A stretch of DNA of 64,000 nt, from assembly GCA_009746045.1 (NCBI GenBank), contig RPFO01000175.1, forward strand, positions 6,115,666-6,179,665, read 5' to 3'. The stretch's first letter is position 1. Each line of letters begins with the position of its first letter. Origin of the DNA: Mesostigma viride. Its lineage: Eukaryota; Streptophyta; Mesostigmatophyceae; Mesostigmatales; Mesostigmataceae. The translations under genes and the position numbers were made by a program. The notes under the pieces are model-generated. The model was not told the origin of the DNA, did no database searches, and saw only the letters and a program-made list of their open reading frames with translations. Of this stretch, positions 44,745-55,200 are shown one piece after another.

Positions 44745-46118
44745 ATGACGACTACCAAAGCAAAACGAGGGCTGGAAAAGGAGCTGGCACAGCTTCCCAG
44801 CGCCCAGCCCAACCCTCTCGCCCTCGCCATTGTTCAGCCGCCAGGCTTACCCGCCAAACCCTCGCCAAGCGCCTCGCCTGAGCCCAAGAAACCATGCCAC
44901 GATCGCCACAAATGGAGCAAATTCTTGCCCGGCGACGGAATGTTCTCCCTCCTCGAGTGGCAGCAGCTGTCGCCGCAGGAAGTCGTCGAAGTTCTCCAGT
45001 TCCTCACACAGGAGCGGAAGCTCTTTGTGCCCTGGAGAAGGGGGGCGGCTATCGACTACCGCGACACGTCTTGGCTCTACACCTGTGCCGAATCCCGCCA
45101 ACGCGAGTCTATCTTGACCAGCTACTACCAGCGCAGCTTCGGCGCCATCCACAGAGAACTTTGGAACGCACTCAACGCCCCAGCCCCCGCACAGCCGGCA
45201 GCCCCATCGGCTTCCTCCCTCTGCAAGGATGACATCCGCGCAGTGCTGGAGGAGCACGTGACCTGGCCGCTGGCCGAGAAGATGACCTCGCTGAACACCA
45301 CGCTCAACACGGTCGAGGCCCGGGTCTCCAACGTGGAAACCAAGGTCGTCCACAAGCTACAACCACAGTTCACGGCGCTACACACCGCGGCGCAGGCTTC
45401 GGAAACGCATGCTGCACTTGTCTCTCGCCTTAACCAGGTGGAAGGCAAGTGCGGCGTGCTCATGAAGAAGCTTGAGGCCATCACCGCCCACACCGAGGCC
45501 CTGGCCACACAGGTCCCAAAGCTAGCGGAGCAGACGGCCACCATTGCCTCCCAGCCACCCCGGCAGGATGCTGGTGACCTCCCGCTCTCCTACGCGGACC
45601 TGCTGCGGACAGCGACCGCCTCCACCACCGACGCCATCGCCACGAAGCTCCAGGAGCTGGAGGACCACCGCCAGGCCCAGCAACGGGAGGTCACCGATCG
45701 CGCTCGCCGCGAGTGCCGAGTGGTGCTACGTCGCTTCCCCCAGAAGCCAGGTGAGACGTCAACCTCCCTTGCTGACGAGATCAAGAACCAGCTTCTTACC
45801 CTCATGGGCCTGGTAGGTGAGGTAGAACTGCGTGGGTGCCACCGCCTTCCCCACTCACGGGACAAGGCGGCCACCCCACCAGTCCTGCTCACCTTCCTCT
45901 CCCCTGAGGATAAGCAGCGGTTCCTCTCTCGTCGCAAGCGGTTGCACGACCTCACCTGGACGCTGGATGACGACCTAACCCCCGCTCAGCAACAGCAGCG
46001 ACGCGACCTGTGGCCGGAATACCTCCGCCATAAGCAGGACCCCCAGAAGCCCAAGGTGTACTGGAGGGGCGGGGACCTGATGATCAACCACAAGATGTGG
46101 ACGCCCCCAGCGGGCTAG
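44745..46118 (+). CDS. ORF1: L1-type LINE ORF1 protein
   Basis: 457 codons. Pro-rich basic N-terminus; a domain around FLPGDGMFSLLEWQQLSPQE; a long heptad region (about residues 175-290: LNTTLNTVEARVSNVETK and onward) likely to trimerise; an RRM-like part starting RRECRVVLRRFPQ and containing PPVLLTFLSPEDKQRFL; and a C-terminal DLTPAQQQQRRDLWP ... YWRGGDLMINHKMW, the pattern of the L1 ORF1 C-terminal domain. The protein binds LINE RNA. No ORF2 follows; the 3' UTR starts directly after the stop. The ORF is intact. Confidence 0.82.
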   Translation: MTTTKAKRGLEKELAQLPSAQPNPLALAIVQPPGLPAKPSPSASPEPKKPCHDRHKWSKFLPGDGMFSLLEWQQLSPQEVVEVLQFLTQERKLFVPWRRGAAIDYRDTSWLYTCAESRQRESILTSYYQRSFGAIHRELWNALNAPAPAQPAAPSASSLCKDDIRAVLEEHVTWPLAEKMTSLNTTLNTVEARVSNVETKVVHKLQPQFTALHTAAQASETHAALVSRLNQVEGKCGVLMKKLEAITAHTEALATQVPKLAEQTATIASQPPRQDAGDLPLSYADLLRTATASTTDAIATKLQELEDHRQAQQREVTDRARRECRVVLRRFPQKPGETSTSLADEIKNQLLTLMGLVGEVELRGCHRLPHSRDKAATPPVLLTFLSPEDKQRFLSRRKRLHDLTWTLDDDLTPAQQQQRRDLWPEYLRHKQDPQKPKVYWRGGDLMINHKMWTPPAG

Positions 46119-46540
46119 AATAGCAATAGCCCTAGCTTGTAACCATTGGAGTCACTGTCGCTAAGGCAGCCATGCCTATCTAAATGTTTGCCTAGCTGTG
46201 CCAACAAACCTAGTCACGTGCCGCCAACGCACGGTACACAACCAGCCATAGCCTTAGCCTAGTTCTAGTACAGCCATGCTACGCCCTGGCTATGTTCAGA
46301 TTACTTGCCCACGCTCCTTGCTATGACATGCTCACATGGGTCTTATTGCACCCACAGTTTGCCGGATCGTTAGCCTGTCCTTTTAGCTAGCCGCGCCCGA
46401 TTGCAGCTGTGGCATGCCTTTGGCATGAAGGAGACTGGGGGTCTCTGCCCTTTCTCCTGTAGTGCACACACAGGGATTAAAAGCACTTCGGTGCTCCGTG
46501 ACTCCCCAACGGGAGCACGAGTTTAATTAATTAATTAATG
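46119..46540 (+). mobile_element. 3' UTR and tail of the ORF1-only LINE
   Basis: Ends GGGAGCACGAGTTTAATTAA followed by TTAATTAA. Highly similar to 40985-41290, so it defines a 3' end shared by at least two copies. Confidence 0.78.
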
Positions 46541-47551
46541 GTAGTATAGAGCTTTGACATGGCTCTGGATATAGGTTTATAGGTTTATAGCTGGGCGTTT
46601 GCTTTGGTTTGAGTGATTTCACTCTGCTGTAAGTAATTATATAATTTTAATATATAAAGCACTGTCATTGGATGGTAGGCATAGTTTGCGTGCAAGATAA
46701 GTAGCTCGAGGCCTCACTTCCGGCCCATATTTTAGACTATAGCTGTAGACATACGTACATGTACACATATTGACGTCTCGGCGGGGATCGAGACGTCTAC
46801 TTCTGTACAGTATCTTAAATTGGGGAATTCAGTGCTTCGTGGTCCCCCAACGGGAATACGATACTACCCACGGTACGTGGTGAACGCGCGTCCTACCCAC
46901 GCGGGCTGGTGAGCGGGGGCCAATGTTGTCCTCTAGGTACCACCTGGGCCCAGATGGCCTTGTTCTGCATCGAATGTGAATTGAAGCTCTTCATTTTCGG
47001 CCATGATCACGGAGAGGCTGGAGCCCCTCATGTCCTCTTCTAGCTGGCGTAGCCATGCTCCTTCAGTTGAACGTGCACATTGCGGGCAGCCCGGCGTGTC
47101 AGATCGCTAGCTGGGCACGTCCCACGTAAGGAGCTACAATAATACCTACCTAGGTGCCTACCTGGCTGTGCGGGCCGCAGCCCTGGTCTTGGGCCCCGCG
47201 AAGTACGTGTCTAGCTGGTTATTGGTGCGAGCCAAGTGCCCGACTACTCAGTAGCTACAAATAATGTAATCTTGTTGAAAGAACTAATGGGTTTGCCCTC
47301 TACCATGCTTGTGATTGAAACCCAAATGTGCCTGTCCTTGCAGGTACAGGCTATGGAGGATGGGAGCAAAGAGACAGAGACTCAGTTTGAGGCAGAATGA
47401 TAGTGAGGAGTACCTTTGGCAAGGCTCCTCAGTTGTTTTATTAACTCGAGGAAAAAACACAGGCAGCAAACTGGAATGACCTGATTGGCTGGCTAGGAAT
47501 GTGCCTAGGAATATTCTCATAATTTTGGTTCGTAATTTTCCGGAACCGGCT
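46541..47551. other. Intergenic, LINE debris
   Basis: About 46585-46660 (GCTGGGCGTTTGCTTTGGTT...) is inverted relative to about 42425-42500. CCCCCAACGGGAATACGAT at about 46842 resembles the LINE tail. No gene otherwise. Confidence 0.45.
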
Positions 47552-48420
47552 ATGGCAGAAACTCCGTCAACCGCCTCCCCTTCTCTCTCCGAGAGGGAGG
47601 CTTCAGCGCCCAACACGATTACGCAACTAATTGCAGATGCGGAAACCATTGCGACGCAGCCCCAGGCAAACGCAGCCGCCATTACCGCCTCCTCCAAGCG
47701 GGTTTGCTACGCCCCAGCCGACGAGATGGAGAGCCAGATCCCCCCGCCATCGTCTTCCAAAGACACCCCCATTGACGACGCCATCGACGACGACGACGAC
47801 GACGCTAACGACGCTGAGTTCGACCCAGCATCCTTCATGCCTGGCCAGGTTGTCGACGAGCAGCAGTTCTTTTCGCTTATACCGCCGAGCAGGCGCGGGC
47901 TATCCTGCGCCACCTGCACGACGATGGCAAGGAGATATATTTTCCTTACGCGTCTGGCGGGACCATTCCAGTGAACGACATCGCCGACTTGGACGAGCCA
48001 CAGCTTCGACTTTCTGTTTTCTTGAGCCACGCGCAGGCCCCTTGCCTCCGGGCACTCTTTGCCGCCTTCGAGGACGCCGATCACGGCACCGCCAACACCC
48101 CCGACGCTTCCCCGGAAGCAGCAGACCTGCACAAGCTCAATAAGAAAGTCGCAGCCATGGCTGCCCAACTCGGCACCTTGTCCACCGCTATCCATCAAGA
48201 CACTGCCGAGCTCCGCTCCTGCATTGCCGAGGTCAAGGCCGCCCTGACCAGCCCGCCCCAACCAGCCGCCCCCGCACCGGCCACCAGCTACGCTAACATG
48301 GTCAAACAGACGGACATCGCCAACCTGATGGAGGATGCCGCACGCAGGGGGGCTGCAGCCCACAAGACTGCTATCGAGGGGTGGTCCCACGCGGAATGGG
48401 GTCATTTTTGGCGCATTTTG
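47552..48420 (+). pseudogene. LINE ORF1-like pseudogene with frameshift
   Basis: Starts MAETPSTASPSLSERE. MPGQVVDEQQFF is followed after a frame change near 47873 (T-run) by AYTAEQARAILRHLHDDGKE and IYFPYASGGTIPVND, parallel to PGDGMFSLLEWQQLSPQEV and LFVPWRRGAAIDYRD in the intact ORF1 at 44745. A coiled-coil part (LHKLNKKVAAMAAQLGTL) and SYANMVKQ follow; it then degenerates near 48420 and lacks the RRM and C-terminal domain. Confidence 0.7.
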
Positions 48421-48672
48421 CAAGAAAAAAACGCTAGTTTCAATAGTCCGATATCTTTTTTTCGCGCGAATTTGGCGTCCGATCGCGTATTTTCGAGCTA
48501 ATTTGGTGTCATAATGCTTAATTCATGTCAATTTGAGCGTACATTCCACATCGAGAGGCTTGAAAGTTAGTAATTCATGTAAATTTTACGTGGAGAGACT
48601 CGACATCATCCTAACCTTTGTATTAACCATAGGACGAGCATTGCCAGCGCATGTCCAAGTGCTAACTTTCCC

Positions 48673-49269
48673 TCACACTTTCGAGGGCCTCTTCCGTAAT
48701 TTCGCTTCCGCGATCTGCTGTTCCGTTTTCGAGTTCCTCCTCTTCTTATCGATCTCCTTTGCAGGCGCCCAGACTTCCACATCCTTCCAGCTCTTGCCAT
48801 CCGTCAGCTTTACCACCTTCATCGCGTAGTCCAGCGGCATCCACCACAACTTGTTCTTCAACTTCCCTCCCTTCTCCCCCTCAGCGAAAAACTTAAATGC
48901 GACGTCCCTCCACTTGGTGTCGTATCCAGACACCTGCCCATAAAGCATGACGTCTTCTAGCTTGGCATACATTGGCGTAGCCGTATCCTTGTTCCCTGCT
49001 TGCATAATGGCTAAAGTCCACCCATCACACCAAAAGGCCTCTGGTGCTCCGAACCCCATTTCCCCGTCCATAAGTCTCATTTCCAACGTGGGCTTGTCAT
49101 CATCCTCATCGCCCGCCTGACTGTCTTCCGCCCCCTTAGGCTCCTCCCGTCCGGAAGTGTCAGCATGTACAGCCGCTGGTCCGAAGCCCACCGCCACATT
49201 AGCCAAGCGAAGTAACTGCTCCACATCCTCATTACCTGCGAGCAAACCGATCATGCCATCAACGCATGA
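48673..49269 (-). CDS. Last exon of the large gene
   Basis: Begins after ACTCGATTTTAG with SCVDGMIGLLAGNEDVEQLL. It contains an acidic linker and a Trp-rich ordered part (APEAFWCDGWTLAIMQAG, KLKNKLWWMPLDYAMKVV, WKDVEVWAPAKE) and ends in a basic tail and TGA. The intron before it is 61 bp. Confidence 0.65.
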   Translation of the reverse strand, partial: SCVDGMIGLLAGNEDVEQLLRLANVAVGFGPAAVHADTSGREEPKGAEDSQAGDEDDDKPTLEMRLMDGEMGFGAPEAFWCDGWTLAIMQAGNKDTATPMYAKLEDVMLYGQVSGYDTKWRDVAFKFFAEGEKGGKLKNKLWWMPLDYAMKVVKLTDGKSWKDVEVWAPAKEIDKKRRNSKTEQQIAEAKLRKRPSKV

Positions 49270-52200
49270 CTAAAATCGAGTTAGTAGAAATCGGACTGCC
49301 AACCGTGAAAAATCAAAACACTCTACATACCAGAATTCACTCGCAGATTTTTTCTTACCCTTTTTGGCCTTTTCCTTCGACCTCTGCTCGCAGGTAGACC
49401 CCGTCTGGGGGTGGGGGGCAGGCGCCGGGGCGGGTTTGGCGGGCTCGGCAACCTTGGCAGTCTTCGCGGTCTTGGGTAACTTCTTGGAAGCAACGCGCTC
49501 CTTTCCCCCGTCCTCCTCCTCTCCGCCGCCATCCTCCTCCTCCTTCTCCTCCTCATCGTCCGAATCTGAAAGCACAACTGCTTTTCGACGCCGTTTCTGA
49601 GGCAGGGCAGGCTTGGGAGGCTTCCCCACCTTGGCCGATTTCTTGGAAGCAACGTGCTCCGCAGCCTTCCCACCCTTGGCGGATTTCTTGGTAGCAACGT
49701 GCTGCTCCTCCTCCTCCTCCTCCTCCTCCTCCCCCTCCTCCTCCTCAGCATCGTCGTCCTCCAGTTGTACAAGCTAACGCTTATACTTTTTATGCGCAAA
49801 CCTTTTAGCTAAGGTTAACGCATATTCTTACATCCTGCGCAGGATGTAAGAATATGCGTTAACCTTAGCTAAAAGGTTTGCGCATAAAAAGTATAAGCGT
49901 TAGCTTGTACAACTTAAAACCTTTGCGCGTTGGGGCGGAATATTAAGCGGCTCCCTAACTAGGGTTTACTTCCGCATCGAATTACTAATTCGATATCGAA
50001 TTACTGATTCGATATTAATCCCGGGAAGGTCCGATATCTACCTCGCTAGGCGATTAATTAGGTCCGACCGGTGCCCCGGCGGATCCTCCCAAATAATCCC
50101 TACTCGGCACTGTCCCCACGAGGTTTCGAACCCATGACTTCCGCGCCGCGCCGGTTCTAAGTTGTACAAGCTAACGCTTATACTTTTTATGCGCAAACCT
50201 TTTAGCTAAGGTTAACGCATATTCTTACATCCTGCGCAGGATGTAAGAATATGCGTTAACCTTAGCTAAAAGGTTTGCGCATAAAAAGTATAAGCGTTAG
50301 CTTGTACAACTTAGAACCGGCGCGGCGCGGAAGTCATGGGTTCGAAACCTCGTGGGGACAGTGCCGAGTAGGGATTATTTGGGAGGATCCGCCGGGGCAC
50401 CGGTCGGACCTAATTAATCGCCTAGCGAGGTAGATATCGGACCTTCCCGGGATTAATATCGAATCAGTAATTCGATATCGAATTAGTAATTCGATGCGGA
50501 AGTAAACCCTAGTTAGGGAGCCGCTTAATATTCCGCCCCAACGCGCAAAGGTTTTAAGTTGTACAAGCTAACGCTTATACTTTTTATGCGCAAACCTTTT
50601 AGCTAAGGTTAACGCATATTCTTACATCCTGCGCAGGATGTAAGAATATGCGTTAACCTTAGCTAAAAGGTTTGCGCATAAAAAGTATAAGCGTTAGCTT
50701 GTACAACTCCTCCTCCTCCTCCTCCTCCTCAGCATCGTCGTCCGAATCAGCCACTGCCACAACTGGCTTACGAAGCTGCTTCTTCGGTACCTGAGAAATG
50801 GCCAGAGTCGGCGGGGGAACCCGAAGCTGCTTCTTCGGTACCTGAGAACTGGGCAGAGGCGCCGGGGTGGGCAGAGTCGCCGGGGGAACCCGAAGCTGCT
50901 TCTTCGGAACCTGAAAAACGGGCTGCGACGCGGCAGGCTTGGAAGGCCCACCTCCATCATCCTCAACAAGTGACACGACTGCCCGTCGAGTCACTTGAGA
51001 AGCGGGCTTCTTCGCCGCAGGCGGATCCGAATCACCTTCAGGCCCCGTCCTCTGTTCGGCCTGCTGCGTTCTGACCTCGACGGGGGTCTCTCCGCGGTTA
51101 GACCCTCCTGCCGGACCTCCATCCCCTCCATCCCCTCCCTCCAACAACTGTTGGTCATCCCTCTCCACCACGGCGGACGATCCCCCAGCTTCGTGGGAAG
51201 CTTTTCGCTTCTTCGCCCTTCCGAGCCTAGGCCCCCCATCACCTTCCCCCTGTTCAAGCCGCTCCCACAATTCACTCCCTTTCCCGATCCTTTCCACTAT
51301 CTCTTGAAACCCCTTAATCTCCGTCTTGGTACCAAACACGATCACCATCGGTTCGAACCTGGAGAAAAAGTCGTGGGCGCAAGCCTTCAGCACATTATCG
51401 TACATCCCGCCCGGTTGGGGAATGGACGAAGCTGTCGGGCAAGGACCGAACGCCCACCACCCTCTCTGAAAGTTACTCCACTTATCACCCCAAATGTTCG
51501 CCAAGTTCAGCAGGCTCAGGCACGGAAGGGACCTGCCCAAGGGAAAGGGGCGGGCTGAAGCTGAGGCAACCTCGCCTGCCACCTGCTTGACGAGCGACTT
51601 GTCATCATCATCACCGTCTAGGGCCTGACAGCAAAACCAGACCCGGCGACGGCCCCAGTCCACACTCTGCCACTCATACTTCACGTCCCACTCCTCCTCC
51701 TCCTTCGCCTCCTCCTCCTTCTTCGCCTCCGTCTCCTTCCCCTTCCCCTTCCCCTTCCCCTTCTCCAGCCCCTTCACCGGCCCCTTCATCGCCGCCTCCT
51801 TCACCCCCCCTTCGAGTAATCCAACTTTTGGAGCGTACTTCCTGAACGCTTCCGGAGCCAAAAGTGCCAAACCCACCGTCTTGTCCTCGCTCTCTTTTAG
51901 CAGAATCTCCTGAAAGTCGATCTTGCCACTACTGAGATCCTTTCTCGGAATCCTCAGATGTGCGGCGTGTTTTTTGGCTTTAAGAAGGTAGGCGATGTTC
52001 CTCGTTATGATGACGGCCACATCCCAAAATTCCCGGTATCTGGCCACAATCTCCTTCCTGCCGACCGGCCGAGCGAGAGGATGGAGATTGAAGACGAGTT
52101 CGAAAATATGAGACGCCACAAACTCCTTGCCCTTTGCGTCCTTGCATTGCGCTTCCAGCGTCTCATCCTCCTTGAATCTGGCGCAAATGGTCAGCCGCAG

Positions 52201-55200
52201 GCACTCCAGCACATCCTTGGCGAACTCCACCAACTTGGTGAGCTTTTCCGGTCCAACCTGGCAGCTCATGATGCAATCGATCACGGCGTCCATCATAGGA
52301 AGGCTGGCCAAGTTCCTGAAAGCGGTCCAAGAGACCTTCTGGCCTTTCTTCTCCCCCTCTGCATTCGCGAATTTGCACCTTTGCATCATCACCTCCTCAG
52401 GCGCGGGTTTCGTTGAGGCAGGATCATCAGTCTGCTCCTGTGTCAGACGGAGAAACGTGTTGGCCAGCGTGCGACTGTAAGCGGAATGCACTGAAGCAAT
52501 GCTGTGGGCCGGCTTTTTCTTTCCTTCTGCTTCCTCCTCGTGTACATCCACCGCTGCCGGCTCCACATTCCCTTCCCTCCCCCCGCTTGCCGCATAGCCG
52601 GGAGGATGTACGTGAGCAGATTGGTATAGTGGCCATCCGCAATATAGTGGCCCTTCCCACGCGTGACTTTGCCGTATAGATATAGCTTGTTGTAGTTCCA
52701 CACGTCAAGCAACGCCTGGCCCAGCGTACGATCCGCCACGGCTAAGTCCTCCGAATTCGCCCCCTTGGCGATGTCGAACAGCTTCTCCAGCTTGCCGGTC
52801 AGCACCGCCTGCGACATCAATTAACATCGAGCGAGCAACGACAAAACTCAGTCATAAAAGGCGAGGGGTATAGCTGCGGATAGACCCTAACAAAATTCGA
52901 AAAAGAAACGGCCGACAATACGCAACGAAAATTCCAACAAAAAAAAGGAGAGGGTCTAGCTGCAGCGAGACCCTCGCAAAAAACTTGAAGCGCACACAAA
53001 AAACAACCACGAAAATTCCGAGGGTCTACCCGCAGCTAGACCCTGCCAAAATAGATAGCTTACATCTTCTTTTGCCTTAGGTAGATTTCGCAGCTCACTC
53101 CACGACGGGAGCAGGTCGCCACCCTTGAGAAGAATGACGTTCGTACCCATGTAACCACCACGGAATTTCCGCAACAGGTCCTGGAATGCGTGCTCCGCCT
53201 CCTTAGGAGTATTTGCGAAATTGGACTCCGCCCCACCCTCGCACATCATTGCCCGAACCTCTCCCCACCCGCCATCCGGCCCCCTGAGAAACGACTTTAA
53301 CCCCTTAAAGTAGTGGTTCCCATCCACCACCGCGTACCGGAGAACCAGATACGGTACCGGTACCCGTTCCTCAAAAAATTTCGGATCGTAGGACTTCATC
53401 GCAGTATTGCACAGCAGGTTGAAAACTTGCCGACTGCCCTCGATCTCCTGAGGCAAAACTGCTTCCACCTCGTCCACCCTGGCGTAGGTACGCCACTCAA
53501 GTCCTCTCGCGAGGAAAGAGGTGGTGGACTCCGTGTTAATCCACACGTCGACTTCAGTATCCGAAAGGGGCCGGAAGTACCTGGACCCCACATCCTCCGC
53601 GTCAATCTTGGCGCCGTGGTGATGCTTCAGCCACTTGACGAAATCCGGCATGCACAAGATTTGCTTGTCGAAAAGGTCAGGTTGAGATTCGGCAAGCGCC
53701 TGGAAAGGGAACTGCCAGACCGGGACAACAACCTTGAAGTGCAAGGCGTTGTCCCGCGCATTGAGGAGAATGTGGCCGTTCTCCTTAATGGTTTCAAGGT
53801 TTAAACGCCGCTGCCTCAAAGCCTCTGGCAAAATAAGCGCGTTGACCGTCTGGATCCGCATACTGAAACATCCGGCCGGCCGAATCCAACGCGTTTCCCT
53901 GAGAGTATTGGCCTTCCGGATGTTCTGGTCCCTGACCTCCTTGTTCGAGTCGACCTTTTTCGAAGGCTTCCAGCTTTCAATGATAGGGTCGGTGTCCGGG
54001 TTCCCACTGCTCGTGAGCACCCCCTCCTTAAAAAGCTTGTTGAGTGACCGGAGCAGCTCAAGAAAGGGGGAGAACTCGGGCCAGTTTGGCAGGTCATCGA
54101 CGTCCGCCATCCGCCTACTCGAGCAGTACTTGACCATATCCTTCACCAGCGCGAACACGGCGTCATGACCAGGTAACTTCTTCTCCACCGTGGCGTCTTC
54201 GTCCCCCCCGTCATCCTGAAGTAAAAAATCGAAAAGGACCGCAGGATTTGCTCAAGTCAGTAATCTTTAGGCCGACCACGACATCCTGTTCAGGGACGAA
54301 CAAAGTTCTGTTGGAATAGTACCTTACTGACACTAAACACAAAGTCCCGCAGCCGGTCAGCGTCTACCCGCAGCGAGAGGTCTAAATTTTCACAACAATC
54401 GTACCTGTCCAGTTTTCTGCTGCTTCTTGGCCTCCTTAGCCTTCTCCTTCTCCGCCTTCTTCGCCTCCTTCTCCGCCGCCTTCGCCTCCGCGTTCTTCTT
54501 ACTGTTGGCCTTTGCCACCGCATTCAGCGCCCTTTTTCCCTCAGCGGCCCGACGACGAAAATCAGCCTTCATGAATTTCTCGATCTTGTCAACCTTTGCC
54601 TCTGAGTACTCCTTAGGCTGCCACTTGAAATTCTTGGTGGCTTTCGACTTCACCAGATTTGCGAATTCATATGCCAATTCACTCTTAAAGGTAGCGTCAC
54701 CCAACACCTCCGTATCGAAATCGGCATCGACTTCCGCCTCAAGTCGTGTCAGGTACTTGCGAAACTCGGACCCCGCAGGTCCCTCCGAATCGACGCCATC
54801 GGGCGGAGACTTAAGCATGATCAGGCCAACAGCAATAATATGATCCTTCGCAACCTTCTTGCGGGAATCCAGCTTTTCCCTTTCATGCTCAGTCAATGGA
54901 GGCTTCGCCGCCTTCCCCCCCGCAGTACCCCCAGCGACAGCCCCCGCCTGCATTACAAAAAAAAACGAACAAGAAGGGACTTGACCTCAGTTCGATTGTT
55001 GCACCATCGTCTCTCTGCGGAGATACCCCTCAGCACGAAAAAAATCACACGAACTCGCGGCGGATGAACGTACCTGCACAGCCACTTCTCCCTCAGCGTC
55101 TCCCCCATCCTCATCTCCTCCAGCGTTTTCATCCCCCCCATCCTCATCTCCTCCAGCGTTTTCTTCCTCTCCGGCAGCGCCTGCTGAGGCCAAACCCCCC

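Noticed and set aside
49741-50730. Long target duplication (GACGACGATGCTGAGGAGGA on both sides of the palindrome)
   Set aside because: The flanks encode repeated acidic stretches, so the similarity may predate the insertion; only the adjacent CCTCC is used as a possible duplication.
53280-53345. ParB or sulfiredoxin domain in exon 7 (VVDGNHYF)
   Set aside because: Only a single short resemblance; the other ParB-fold motifs are not evident.
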